Source: an uncultured Eubacteriales bacterium
GTDB taxonomy: Bacteria; Bacillota; Clostridia; Oscillospirales; Acutalibacteraceae
Direction: 5' to 3'
Assembly: GCA_934457095.1 (NCBI GenBank)
Contig: CAKSHJ010000012.1
Coordinates: forward strand, 1-44,335
Length of the DNA: 44,335 bases
Under the pieces are notes generated by a model. It was not told where the DNA came from. It made no database searches and saw nothing but the letters and a program-made list of their open reading frames with translations. The position numbers were made by a program, and so were the translations under genes. Below are positions 35,754 to 43,939 of the stretch, piece by piece; the first letter of the stretch is position 1; the number at the start of each line of letters is the position of its first letter.

Positions 35754-37172
35754 TTATTTCGCCGCAAAAAAGGCGTCTATCCCAAGGTAAGTCATATAAA
35801 TATCCAATTTCGAAACGATTTCAAACGGAGAATGCATCGAAATCACCGGCACGCCCACATCAATCACATCCACATCCAAATTAGCAACATACATCGCAAC
35901 GGTGCCGCCGCCGCCGCCATCCACTTTACCAAGCTCCCCGGTCTGCCAAAGCACGCCGTTTCCGTCAAAAATACGGCGAATCTCGGCCATAAACTCGGCA
36001 GAAGCGTCAGAAGTCCCGGCCTTCCCGCGCGAGCCGGTATACTTCATCACACCCACGCCGTTATTCAAATAGCAAGAATTCAGCGGCTCATAAGCAGCGG
36101 CATAAGTCGGGTCATAAGCAGCGGTCACATCCGCAGAAAGACACTTCGATTTCCGCAGCACATCATAGCCGTCCAGGCCCTCCAGCCGAGCAAGGTCGGC
36201 AACAAAATAGCGCAAAAACGAAGAATTCAGCCCGGTATTGCCATCGCTGCCAACCTCCTCCTTGTCGGCCAGCACGGTCAATACCGTTTGTTTGGGCGTT
36301 TTACAATGCAACGCGGCCTCAACAGCAGGGTAAGCGCACACACGGTCATCATGGCCGTAACCGCCAATCATACTCCGGTCAAAGCCCACATCTCTTGCAG
36401 GAAACGCCGGCACAAACTCAATCTCGGCAGAAACAAAATCCTCCTCCACAATATCATATTTTTCATGCAGCAGCCTCATCACATTCAGCTTAAACAAATT
36501 ACTGCCCTTCTCGGCGCGCACTGGCCTGCTGCCAATCAAAATATTCAAATTCTCGCCCTCAATGGCCTTACCAAGGGTTTTCCCCATTTGCTCAGCGCCC
36601 AAATGCGGCAGCAAATCAGTCACGCAAAACTGAGGTTCCCCGGGCCGCTCACCCAAGCAAATATCCACAAAAGTACCGTCGCGGCGCACAATCCGGCCAT
36701 GCATAGCCAACGGAATGGTCGTCCACTGGTACTTTTTAATCCCACCGTAATAATGCGATTTAAACAACGCCAAATCATTGGCCTCATACAGCGGGTACGG
36801 CTTCAAATCCAAGCGAGGAGAATCAATATGCGCCGCAGCCATACGCACGCCGTTTTTACAGCCGTCCTTACCAATCACAGCCAAAATAAGAGACTTATCC
36901 CGATTATTATAATAAACCCTGTCCCCCGGCTGATAAACAGCGTTGCGGTCAAAAGGCACAAAGCCGTTTTTCACCGCCATAGCAATCGTCACCGCCACAG
37001 CCTCGCGTTCCGTTTTCGCGCTATCCAAAAAATCCTTATAACCCTCACAAAATTTATCGGCCTTTTTAAGCTGCTGCTCTGTCACATCAAAAAAGCCGTT
37101 TTTACGGTTAATCAACAATTCCTCACACAAAGCGTCCACATTGGTTTTTTCATTATTTTTTTTACTCATCAC
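35754..37172 (-). CDS. M18-family zinc aminopeptidase
   Basis: The 472-residue enzyme removes N-terminal residues from cytoplasmic peptides. Metal and catalytic motifs are present: AAHIDSPRLD, GGYGHDDR, DKEEVGS and the C-terminal VPVISMHSPFE. It belongs to the aminopeptidase I/ApeA branch common in Clostridia. It sits between the lytic transglycosylase and the VanY-like gene with short gaps, so they are probably co-transcribed. GGAGGA precedes the ATG ATG start. Confidence 0.93.
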   Translation of the reverse strand: MMSKKNNEKTNVDALCEELLINRKNGFFDVTEQQLKKADKFCEGYKDFLDSAKTEREAVAVTIAMAVKNGFVPFDRNAVYQPGDRVYYNNRDKSLILAVIGKDGCKNGVRMAAAHIDSPRLDLKPYPLYEANDLALFKSHYYGGIKKYQWTTIPLAMHGRIVRRDGTFVDICLGERPGEPQFCVTDLLPHLGAEQMGKTLGKAIEGENLNILIGSRPVRAEKGSNLFKLNVMRLLHEKYDIVEEDFVSAEIEFVPAFPARDVGFDRSMIGGYGHDDRVCAYPAVEAALHCKTPKQTVLTVLADKEEVGSDGNTGLNSSFLRYFVADLARLEGLDGYDVLRKSKCLSADVTAAYDPTYAAAYEPLNSCYLNNGVGVMKYTGSRGKAGTSDASAEFMAEIRRIFDGNGVLWQTGELGKVDGGGGGTVAMYVANLDVDVIDVGVPVISMHSPFEIVSKLDIYMTYLGIDAFFAAK

Positions 37173-37197
37173 AAATCCTCCTTCAAAACATCACACT

Positions 37198-37851
37198 TTA
37201 TTGCAAAACAGCCTCCACGCTCACCACTCTGGGGTACAGCCGTTGATACAGCTTATAATTCTCCAAAACCCTGTCGGTATAATGCCTGGTTTCAGAAAAA
37301 GGGATCCGCTCCAAATTCTCGCCGTCCGGAGCAATTTCAGAATCCTCAAGCCACTTATCCACGTTACCAAGCCCGGCATTATAAGCAGCCACAGCAGAAG
37401 CAGTCTGGGAATACCTCTGTAATAGTATAGACAAAAACATGCACCCGTATTTAATATTAATTTCAGGAATCAGCAAATCCTCCTGAGCAACATCAGTAAA
37501 GCCGTTTTTCTCAGCCAGCCACCGGTATGTATCAGGCATGATCTGCATCAAACCCATCGCCCCGGCATGAGAAACCGCGTCAGCCACAAAATTACTCTCC
37601 ACCTTAATCACAGCATAAACAAGCAGCGGGTCAATTTCATAAGTCTGCGCCTCTCTCTCCACAATCTCACTGTATTCCAAAGGGTGAATGCGCATCTGCA
37701 GCTGCACCTCGCCGCAGCTTACAAAATAAATACCAAGCCCAACGCAAAGCGCCATCAAAAGGCCCGCCAGCGCACAAATCAACTTATGAGAAAAAACAAA
37801 CTTTCGTTTCCCCCTCTTAGTTTTCCTGCAAGTTTTCTTCAGAGTATCCAC
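37198..37851 (-). CDS. Lytic transglycosylase (Slt family), membrane-anchored
   Basis: The 217-residue protein has a basic N terminus and a signal-anchor helix (about 25-45), then the Slt domain: VIKVESNF carries the catalytic Glu, AMGLMQIMP the substrate loop, and AVAAYNAGLGNV the third motif. It cleaves peptidoglycan glycan strands outside the membrane, forming 1,6-anhydro ends. Its 5' end overlaps coaE by 35 bases. This overlap is common in Clostridia and suggests translational coupling. Confidence 0.93.
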   Translation of the reverse strand: MDTLKKTCRKTKRGKRKFVFSHKLICALAGLLMALCVGLGIYFVSCGEVQLQMRIHPLEYSEIVEREAQTYEIDPLLVYAVIKVESNFVADAVSHAGAMGLMQIMPDTYRWLAEKNGFTDVAQEDLLIPEINIKYGCMFLSILLQRYSQTASAVAAYNAGLGNVDKWLEDSEIAPDGENLERIPFSETRHYTDRVLENYKLYQRLYPRVVSVEAVLQ

Positions 37852-38431
37852 CCCCTCCGGTCAAATCTGCAATTTGCGCCAAAAAATCCTCCCCCGCACC
37901 GTCCAGCAGCACATCGGCATACTGTGCATAAAACGAATCGGGCGGCTGCGCCTGCATGCGCAAAAGCGCCTGCTGCCGAGTGATCCCATCGCGCTTCATA
38001 ATCCGCTCCAAGCGCAGCGGAGCAGGCGCGGTCACAACAATCACGCAATCGCAGTCTTTATAAAGGCCGCTTTCAATCAAAGTGGGCGCGTCCAGCACAA
38101 GAACGCCTTCGCCCAATTGCATTTCGCGCCTCATCCGCTCTCTAACTTCCTTCAAAATATACGGCGCAACCACAGCGTTCAACCGTTGTGTATTCGCGCG
38201 ATCCCGAAAAGCCCGTTGGGCAAGCAAACCACGGTTCAACCGGCCGTTTTCCTGTAAAATATCGTGCCCAAAAGCCTCGCACAGCGCCTTTTTGCAATGC
38301 AAATCAGCATCGGTTACGCCTCTGGCAATTTCATCGCAATCCAGCACGGTACAACCGTAATGCCGCAGCAACCTAGCAGCAGTTGTTTTTCCGGAGCCGG
38401 AAGGACCGGTCAAACCCCAAACCTCAACCAA
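37817..38431 (-). CDS. coaE: Dephospho-CoA kinase
   Basis: The 204-residue kinase carries out the last step of coenzyme A synthesis. It begins (L/M)VEVWGLTGPSGSGKTTAARLL, with the P-loop at about residues 7-15, then DCDEIAR. I choose a TTG start at 38431: GAGGTG lies 7 bases upstream and the protein start aligns with the family. The open frame back to 38515 has no start signal. The start overlaps the tsaC stop by 8 bases. The P-loop GPSGSGKT differs slightly from the usual GGIGSGKS. Confidence 0.92.
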   Translation of the reverse strand: MVEVWGLTGPSGSGKTTAARLLRHYGCTVLDCDEIARGVTDADLHCKKALCEAFGHDILQENGRLNRGLLAQRAFRDRANTQRLNAVVAPYILKEVRERMRREMQLGEGVLVLDAPTLIESGLYKDCDCVIVVTAPAPLRLERIMKRDGITRQQALLRMQAQPPDSFYAQYADVLLDGAGEDFLAQIADLTGGGGYSEENLQEN

Positions 38432-39452
38432 GACGCAGCACCTCAAATTCGGCAGCGCGCAGCAACCGATTATACACAGCAAGCGCCGGCCCATACGCCA
38501 ACGGACACCTGGCATAAATTTGCGTACAATTCAAAGCGTCCAACTGCCGCAAAGCGCCGAATAACAACTGCGCCTGCTGTTGCGGATTATCCTGCGCGCC
38601 ATAAGGAACGGCAGGCACCTTCAGCCCTCGTTCCTCGCCGGAAAAGCACAGCGCAGCAACACCCAAATCCGCCCGCTGGTTCACAAACTCAACAAAAGCA
38701 TTCAGCGACCCCTTCACCAAAACCAACTTTGCACTCGGGGCATAATGGCGATACTTCATACCGGGAGCAGCAGGTACCTGGCCCTGTTCCATCTGCTGCA
38801 AAACAGCCTGTGCAATATTCACCTTTCCAAGCACCAACTGCAGCTGCTCCAAAGAAATCCCCCCCGGCCGCAGCAGCGTCGGCTCCTCATTTTCAAACGA
38901 AACCACCGTCGATTCCACGCCCACCTGGCAAACTCCGCCATCAATCACCGCGTCAATTCTACCATCCAAATCCTGCAAAACATGCGCAACGCAAGTCGGG
39001 CTGGGCTTTCCGGAAAGATTCGCAGAAGGCGCAGCCAGCGGCAGCCCCGCAGCAGAGATCAACTTCTGCATCACCGGGTGACTGGGAAAGCGCACCGCCA
39101 CAGTAGAAAGCCCGGCACACACAGCGTCCGGTATCAACCGAGACTTCGGCAACACCAAAGTCAGCGGCCCCGGCCAAAAAATCTCAATCAATTCCTTAGC
39201 CATAGGTGGAACATCAGTCACAAGGGGCAGTATCTGGTCGGCAGAAGCAACATGCACAATCACAGGATTATCCTGCGGCCTGCGCTTAGCCTCAAAAATA
39301 CGCCGTACCGCGTCCTCACTCAAAGCGTCTGCAGCAAGACCATACACCGTTTCGGTAGGAACCGCAACCATGCCGCCCTGAGCAATAATTCGAGCCGCCG
39401 CAGCAATATCAGCCTGAAAGCAGCCGCTGAAAGATTGGGTTAACAAAATCAT
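38424..39452 (-). CDS. L-threonylcarbamoyladenylate synthase (Sua5/YwlC type)
   Basis: The 342-residue protein has an N-terminal YrdC domain (VPTETVYGLAADA, KRRPQDNPVIVHV, PSANLSGKPSPT) and the C-terminal Sua5 domain, so it is the long form. It makes the intermediate for the t6A modification at position 37 of ANN-decoding tRNAs. The gene symbol could be tsaC or sua5 (ywlC in Bacillus). It follows prfA after 21 bases. The prmC gene that often lies between them is missing. Confidence 0.95.
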   Translation of the reverse strand: MILLTQSFSGCFQADIAAAARIIAQGGMVAVPTETVYGLAADALSEDAVRRIFEAKRRPQDNPVIVHVASADQILPLVTDVPPMAKELIEIFWPGPLTLVLPKSRLIPDAVCAGLSTVAVRFPSHPVMQKLISAAGLPLAAPSANLSGKPSPTCVAHVLQDLDGRIDAVIDGGVCQVGVESTVVSFENEEPTLLRPGGISLEQLQLVLGKVNIAQAVLQQMEQGQVPAAPGMKYRHYAPSAKLVLVKGSLNAFVEFVNQRADLGVAALCFSGEERGLKVPAVPYGAQDNPQQQAQLLFGALRQLDALNCTQIYARCPLAYGPALAVYNRLLRAAEFEVLRLG

Positions 39453-39473
39453 CGCCTCATTTCCTAATAAAAT

Positions 39474-40550
39474 TTACGCCTGGGCAGACTGCTCTAATTT
39501 CGCAGCTCTGTCAGCAGTAATCAAAGCGCCAAGCAACTCATCAAGGCCGCCGTTTAGCATATCGTCAAATTTATAAACCGTAAGCCCTATCCTATGGTCG
39601 GTAATACGCCCCTGCGGGTAATTATAAGTCCGAATCCGCTCAGAACGGTCTCCGGTCCCCACCTGCAACCGGCGTTCCAGCGCAAGCTGAGCGTCCTGTT
39701 CCTTCTGCTTAGCCTCATACAACCGCGAGCGCAAAATCTTCATCGCCTTATCCTTATTTTTCAGCTGACTGCGCTCATCCTGACACTCCACAATCAAGCC
39801 GGTCGGCAAATGGGTAATGCGAATGGCAGACTCCGTTTTATTCACATGCTGTCCGCCGGCGCCGCTTGCGCGAAACGTATCAACCTGCAAATCAGCAGGG
39901 TTCACTTCAATTTCCACCTCATCCACTTCCGCCAGCACCGCCACCGTAGCAGTAGAAGTATGCACCCGCCCTTGGGTTTCGGTTTCGGGCACACGCTGCA
40001 CCCTATGCACGCCGCTTTCATACTTCAACCGGGAATAAGCGCCCTCACCCGCAATCATAAAACTAATCTCCTTATAACCGCCAAGTTCGGTCTCATTGGC
40101 ATTAAGCACCTCCACCCTCCAGCCCTTACTCTGGGCATACATCTCATACATGCGAAACAACACCCCGGAAAACAAAGCAGCCTCATCGCCGCCGGCTCCC
40201 CCGCGAATCTCCACAATCACATTGCGGTCATCATTCGGGTCTTTGGGCAGCAGCAAAATCTTCAGCTCCTCAGCAATGCTCTCCAAACTTTTTTTGGCGT
40301 CAATCAGTTCCTGCTCCACCATCTCCTTAAAATCCTTCTCCAACCCGCCCGCGTCGAGCAAATCCTTCGCCTCATTCTGTAATTTCTCAGCAATTTTATA
40401 CTCTCTGTATTTCTCGGTAATGGGTGTAATCTGCTTCAATTCGCGCATCAACCCGGCATACAAATTCGGGTCAGCCACCACCTCCGGGTCATACAATTTT
40501 CGGTTGATCTCCTCAAACCTCTCCTCAAACACGCACAAATTCTCAAACAT
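39474..40550 (-). CDS. prfA: Peptide chain release factor 1
   Basis: The 358-residue factor reads UAA and UAG and triggers peptide release through its GGQ loop (RASGAGGQHVNKTES). Domain 1, the codon-recognition superdomain and the C-terminal tail (NYPQGRITDHRIGLTVYK) are intact. It lies between the DUF951-like gene and tsaC with gaps of 24 and 21 bases. Confidence 0.98.
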   Translation of the reverse strand: MFENLCVFEERFEEINRKLYDPEVVADPNLYAGLMRELKQITPITEKYREYKIAEKLQNEAKDLLDAGGLEKDFKEMVEQELIDAKKSLESIAEELKILLLPKDPNDDRNVIVEIRGGAGGDEAALFSGVLFRMYEMYAQSKGWRVEVLNANETELGGYKEISFMIAGEGAYSRLKYESGVHRVQRVPETETQGRVHTSTATVAVLAEVDEVEIEVNPADLQVDTFRASGAGGQHVNKTESAIRITHLPTGLIVECQDERSQLKNKDKAMKILRSRLYEAKQKEQDAQLALERRLQVGTGDRSERIRTYNYPQGRITDHRIGLTVYKFDDMLNGGLDELLGALITADRAAKLEQSAQA

Positions 40551-40574
40551 AACCTACACTCCACATTCCAAATA

Positions 40575-40763
40575 TTATTCCGCACCGCTGCGCACAATTT
40601 TCTTAATATTCCTCTCACACTTCAAGCGAGGCAGCATCACCTCATGCCCGCAGCGAACACAACGAATTTTAAAATCCATGCCGACTCTAAGCACCAAAAA
40701 CTCCTTACCGCCGCAGGGATGCTGTTTTTTCAGCAGCAGCGTATCACCGGGCCGCACATCCAT
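40575..40763 (-). CDS. DUF951-like small protein
   Basis: This 62-residue basic protein begins MDVRPGDTLLLKKQHPCG, has GMDFKIRCVRCGHEVMLPR (a C-x-x-C pair with an earlier Cys) and a basic tail. The pattern matches DUF951 of Firmicutes, a beta-rich probable nucleic-acid-binding protein of unknown function. The ribosome-binding site GGAGG lies 11 bases upstream within a hairpin (CCGTAA/TTACGG) that may limit translation. It is the first gene of a long minus-strand cluster. Confidence 0.85.
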   Translation of the reverse strand: MDVRPGDTLLLKKQHPCGGKEFLVLRVGMDFKIRCVRCGHEVMLPRLKCERNIKKIVRSGAE

Positions 40764-40799
40764 AACGCGCCATACCTCCGTAAAATTTGGTTACGGAAT

Positions 40800-40829
40800 A
40801 TTATACCACTTTCGGCGACAGAAACACAA
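40800..40829 (-). promoter_or_regulatory. Promoter of DUF951-prfA-tsaC cluster
   Basis: TTGTGT (40829-40824) and perfect TATAAT (40805-40800) on the minus strand have an 18-base spacer, about 40 bases before the DUF951-like start. Confidence 0.55.
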
Positions 40830-41093
40830 TGATTTTTGCAATTTTTCCGGCAAATTCTCAAAAAAAGCACATAAAGGGGTTCCAAAAGCGCAATATCCGT
40901 TTCCGTTTTTGCCGCACCCCGCGGCTAACAAGGCATTAAAGCCATACAATCAGCCGTCCACGCTGCACTTACCACATAGGCGTATGAAAGCACGCCTATT
41001 GTTCAGACTGCCAAAACCGGCGCAGCAACTACATTGACAGTTTTTTGCGGCAATTGACCGGGAAAAAATTGCCAAGCGGCTGCAAAAAATAAA
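40830..41093. other. Gene-free region left of parS
   Basis: Together with the promoter and parS, this is part of a gene-free gap of about 400 bases (40764-41167). It holds an 8-bp hairpin ATAGGCGT/ACGCCTAT at about 40976-40998, without a T-run, and no convincing ORF. I found no DnaA box matching TTATNCACA in it. Frames that appear open here have no ribosome-binding site. Confidence 0.5.
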
Positions 41094-41123
41094 GAACGAA
41101 TGTTTCACGTGAAACATTCGTTC
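41094..41123. promoter_or_regulatory. parS: parS centromere site (ParB/Spo0J-binding) in a 30-bp palindrome
   Basis: Positions 41101-41116 read TGTTTCACGTGAAACA, a perfect match to the bacterial parS consensus bound by ParB/Spo0J. The match is extended by seven more perfectly complementary bases on each side (GAACGAA/TTCGTTC), giving a 30-bp palindrome with no spacer. On the minus strand TTTATTTTTT follows it, so it might also end cysK transcription. parS sites cluster near the replication origin. No parA or parB gene is in the window. Confidence 0.92.
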
Positions 41124-41131
41124 CCTACCCC

Positions 41132-41156
41132 CCCTCCCCAAAACGCTCCGGGAGGG
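41132..41156. terminator. GC-rich hairpin between cysK and parS
   Basis: CCCTCCC (41132-41138) and GGGAGGG (41150-41156) pair around an 11-base loop. The T-run lies on the plus-strand side (41161-41167), so as a terminator it points toward cysK; for cysK itself it may act together with the adjacent palindrome. Confidence 0.5.
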
Positions 41157-41167
41157 TCATTTTTTTA

Positions 41168-42100
41168 TCAGTCGGCAAACAGCTCTGTGGAAAGATACCG
41201 TTCTCCGGTATCGGGCAATAGCGCAACAATGGTTTTGCCTTTCCATTCGGGCCGCTTGGCTGTTTGCACGGCCGCCCACAATGCCGCACCCGACGAAATT
41301 CCTACCAATATGCCCTCGGTGCGCGCGAATTCTTTGCCCGTTTGCAATGCATCCTCATTCGTTACGGTAATGATCTCGTCGTAAACGCCCGTATTGAGCG
41401 TGTCGGGTATGAAACCCGCCCCAATGCCCTGAATTTTGTGCGCGCCCGCCGTACCCTTGCTCAGCACCGGAGAACTTGCCGGTTCTACCGCCACGATATG
41501 TACTTTGGGGTTTTGCTCCTTTAAGTAAGCGCCTACCCCGCTGATGGTGCCGCCGGTGCCGATGCCCGCTATGAATACGTCTACTTTGCCGTCGGCGTCG
41601 CGCCAGATTTCGGGACCGGTGACGGCGTAATGGACTGCGGGGTTTGCAGGGTTTACAAATTGACCCGGGATAAAGCTGCCCGGTATTTCTTCCGCCAGTT
41701 CTTCGGCTTTGGCAATGGCGCCCTTCATGCCTTTTGCGCCCTCGGTGAGCACTACCTCCGCGCCGTATGCTTTGACTAAATTTCTGCGCTCGACGCTCAT
41801 GGTTTCGGGCATGGTTAAAATGACGCGGTAGCCCCTTGCCGTGCCCACTGCGGCTAAGCCGATTCCGGTATTTCCGCTGGTCGGCTCGATGATGACCGCG
41901 CCTTTTTTGAGCAGCCCTTTGGCTTCTGCGTCCTCCAGCATCGCTTTTGCAATGCGGTCTTTTACGCTGCCTGCCGGGTTGAAATATTCTAATTTTGTTA
42001 GAATGGCGGCAGGTATTTTATGCTTTTTTTCAAAATTGACCGCCTGTAATAACGGCGTGTTGCCGACCAGTTCGGTTAGGCTTTTATAGATGTTGCCCAT
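41168..42100 (-). CDS. cysK: Cysteine synthase (O-acetylserine sulfhydrylase)
   Basis: The 310-residue PLP enzyme makes cysteine from O-acetylserine and sulfide. The PLP lysine lies in NPAGSVKDRIA, the substrate loop is EPTSGNTGIGLA, the phosphate loop is GIGTGGTISGVG and the C-terminal serine is in GISSGAA. AAGGAG precedes the ATG at 42100 by 9 bases; an open frame continues to 42193 but covers the promoter. It lies just right of parS and has its own promoter. Confidence 0.97.
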   Translation of the reverse strand: MGNIYKSLTELVGNTPLLQAVNFEKKHKIPAAILTKLEYFNPAGSVKDRIAKAMLEDAEAKGLLKKGAVIIEPTSGNTGIGLAAVGTARGYRVILTMPETMSVERRNLVKAYGAEVVLTEGAKGMKGAIAKAEELAEEIPGSFIPGQFVNPANPAVHYAVTGPEIWRDADGKVDVFIAGIGTGGTISGVGAYLKEQNPKVHIVAVEPASSPVLSKGTAGAHKIQGIGAGFIPDTLNTGVYDEIITVTNEDALQTGKEFARTEGILVGISSGAALWAAVQTAKRPEWKGKTIVALLPDTGERYLSTELFAD

Positions 42101-42172
42101 TGACGCACGCTCCTTTTTGGCTTGCTGCATTTCTTCAATGCCTACGATACATATTATTTTTATACTGAATAA

Positions 42173-42201
42173 AGTGTACCTTGTTTTGGGCAAAAAGTCA
42201 A
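42173..42201 (-). promoter_or_regulatory. Promoter of cysK
   Basis: TTGACT (42201-42196) and TACACT (42178-42173) on the minus strand have a 17-base spacer. The -35 box overlaps the stop codon of the upstream gene. Confidence 0.6.
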
Positions 42202-42578
42202 TCCGATCCTCCTGCTCTTTGCAGGTAGCGTTTGACCATCATGCGAAGGCCGTCTGGGGTGTTGCCGCCGCCGATTGCTCCTGCCGTTTGCAGCCACGTT
42301 AGGCCTTGGATGAAGCGTAAAATCAGGATTTGCCGCAGGAGACTGTCTTTGATTTTGGCGATGCCGCAGACTAACCGTTTGTATTCTGAGACGCTTTTTT
42401 TGACGCGGCGCTCTAATTGCCGCTTGCAATGCGCCAATTCTTCTTGCAGTGGCTGGGCGCTAGCGTTGGGCCATGACTCTGTTTCTTCGATGGTGCGTTC
42501 GATTTCTGTTATTTGCGTTTGTGTGATTTCTATTTCTTTTTTTAGGTAGCGCAGTTGTGATAATTGTTTGGTGTTCAA
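42198..42578 (-). CDS. Phage-type sigma-70 region 4-like regulator
   Basis: The 126-residue protein has an N-terminal coiled coil (QLRYLKKEIEITQTQITEIE onward, to about residue 75) and a C-terminal helix-turn-helix (LRQILILRFIQGLTWLQTAGAIGGGNTPDG...VKRYL) as in small phage regulators of the DUF1492/ArpU type. Such proteins control late genes in prophages. The TTG at 42578 is the start, with GGGAGG 7 bases upstream. It is transcribed from an operator-bearing promoter and lies directly downstream of an orphan tail protein. No other phage control gene is visible. Confidence 0.75.
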   Translation of the reverse strand: MNTKQLSQLRYLKKEIEITQTQITEIERTIEETESWPNASAQPLQEELAHCKRQLERRVKKSVSEYKRLVCGIAKIKDSLLRQILILRFIQGLTWLQTAGAIGGGNTPDGLRMMVKRYLQRAGGSD

Positions 42579-42600
42579 AATGGTGCCTCCCGTACTGTTT

Positions 42601-42649
42601 TACAGAACTCTGTACTTTATAAGTATATCAGAATTCTGTAGAATGTCAA
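42601..42649 (-). promoter_or_regulatory. Promoter with two palindromic operators
   Basis: On the minus strand, TTGACA (42649-42644) and TATACT (42627-42622) have a 16-base spacer. The spacer is almost filled by the palindrome CAGAATTCTG (42629-42638). A second dyad, TACAGA-AC-TCTGTA (42601-42614), lies just downstream near +10. The two centres are about 26 bases apart. Related half-sites (CAGA/TCTG) placed over a promoter suggest a phage-type repressor. No candidate repressor gene is nearby. Confidence 0.65.
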
Positions 42650-42658
42650 GGCCCTTTT

Positions 42659-43939
42659 TTATGCCGTGCGCTTCCACATGTAACACGTAATATACGGCGG
42701 CATGTTGTTGTGCGCCCGGCCGCCTCCCGTTGAGGCCGTTCCCATATTGATGCGGCTTTCTTTGAGTCCGCCCGTTTTGTCGGCAAAGTCTTTGTTGGTC
42801 ACGTTTGTTTTGTTTTTATTCGAAACATCATAGTAGTAATCTGCGTGCAGCTTGTGCCAGTGCGAGGGGAGTTCGTTTACTGTGAGCGTGTGCGTTTTTG
42901 CGCCGCCTGTTTTTTCTGCACTGCTGAAGTCGCTGTCGGCAGCGTCTGCTCCTATGGGCATGCGGCCGCTGCCCCAGCTTACCCATGTGCCGCCGTATAA
43001 TGTGCCGGGATTGGTTGCATTCGTGCTGATGAATATGCTCCCTACCGGGTGTACCGTTAGAAAAATTGCTCCTTCTCCGATGTCGCTTACCGTTAGCGTG
43101 ACGTCCTCTGTGAGCGGTTTGCCGTTGATTTTTCGCTGTTGCGGTACCCCTCCTACGTCGTGCGCTGTCGGCATTTGTATCAGCTTCCCTTTTTCGTTGA
43201 GTCCGGCGATGCCGTTGGCTTGGTTCTTTTGCTGCTCAAGCGTTGCTTTTACTTGCTCGGCCGCCGTTTGCGCTATGTTCTCTACCGCGGTGTTTGCTCG
43301 GCTTGCCGCTGTGTTCGCTTCGTTTTCCGCTTGCTGCAGGCGGCTTTCTCCGCTTTCTATCCAATCGTCTACGCTTTGTAATTTGTGCAGCAGCGTTTCG
43401 TCTTTTTCGGTTAGCCATTCTGTGATATTGGCCTGCATTTGTGTGCGCCATGCCTCTTGCTGACGCTCGTTTTCTTTCCACTTTTCTTCCAGAATTTGTA
43501 AAATTTGCTCGCTTGCTCCGTCCGCTTCCTTGAGCGCCTGCTGTAATCGCGTGAATTCATTTGTGCTTTCTATTGCTTGGTCGGTCTCCAGTGAGCGGTC
43601 GATGACCAGCGTTAGGCCTAATATTTTTAGCAGCGCGCCGCTTTTCTCTGTTACGTGTATCTCGCAATCCGGTATCGTGCCTGCTACTGCGCTCATTTGT
43701 GCGGTCAGTTCTATTCCGATGATTCCGTTTTGCGCGTCGATAATCTCGCACGTGTTGTAGATGATTTTTTTGTCCGGCTTTGTCATGTAAATCGCTACCG
43801 TTTTGTTCGTTAAATTCAGCGGCTTTTCGTGGTTGTTTATGCTTATCTCTAAAAATCGCGCCGCCGTTTCTCCTTGTACTGCGGTTATCACCGCGTGCGC
43901 GTTTCTCCATACGTTTAGCTCTATTTTTTTGGTCGTCAT
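42659..43939 (-). CDS. Phage tail/baseplate protein (BppU-like N terminus, collar-like C terminus)
   Basis: The 426-residue protein begins with a beta-rich BppU-type domain (about 1-140: IELNVWRNAH...RFLEISINN), followed by a long coiled coil (about 150-250, Ala/Gln/Glu-rich). Its C-terminal domain (about 300-426) is typical of tail collar/Gp10-like receptor-binding tips: HPVGSIFISTNATNPGTLYGGTW, PIGAD, LPSHWHKL, HNNMPPYITCYMWKR. Tail tips bind the host surface. AAGGAG precedes the ATG. No other tail, head or lysis gene is adjacent within the window. It may be a prophage remnant, a tailocin part or a domesticated tip gene. The window ends 400 bases upstream. Confidence 0.85.
   Translation of the reverse strand: MTTKKIELNVWRNAHAVITAVQGETAARFLEISINNHEKPLNLTNKTVAIYMTKPDKKIIYNTCEIIDAQNGIIGIELTAQMSAVAGTIPDCEIHVTEKSGALLKILGLTLVIDRSLETDQAIESTNEFTRLQQALKEADGASEQILQILEEKWKENERQQEAWRTQMQANITEWLTEKDETLLHKLQSVDDWIESGESRLQQAENEANTAASRANTAVENIAQTAAEQVKATLEQQKNQANGIAGLNEKGKLIQMPTAHDVGGVPQQRKINGKPLTEDVTLTVSDIGEGAIFLTVHPVGSIFISTNATNPGTLYGGTWVSWGSGRMPIGADAADSDFSSAEKTGGAKTHTLTVNELPSHWHKLHADYYYDVSNKNKTNVTNKDFADKTGGLKESRINMGTASTGGGRAHNNMPPYITCYMWKRTA

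Noticed and set aside
35670..37430. A 586-codon plus-strand frame opposite the M18 aminopeptidase
   Set aside because: It is antisense to a protein with clear catalytic motifs; the His/Arg/Asn-rich product looks like a shadow.
40764..41167. A tRNA gene or DnaA-box cluster in the longest gene-free gap
   Set aside because: No cloverleaf with a T-loop-like GTTCAANTC segment and no TTATNCACA cluster was found on either strand.
40950..41384. Two ORFs starting or containing MFHVKHS on opposite strands at 41.1 kb
   Set aside because: Reading the palindromic parS on either strand gives MFHVKH. This is a known artefact. Neither has a ribosome-binding site, and one overlaps cysK.
42659..43939. A complete prophage
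   Set aside because: Only a tail-tip gene and one regulator are present; no integrase, portal, terminase, capsid or lysis gene is visible before the window ends.
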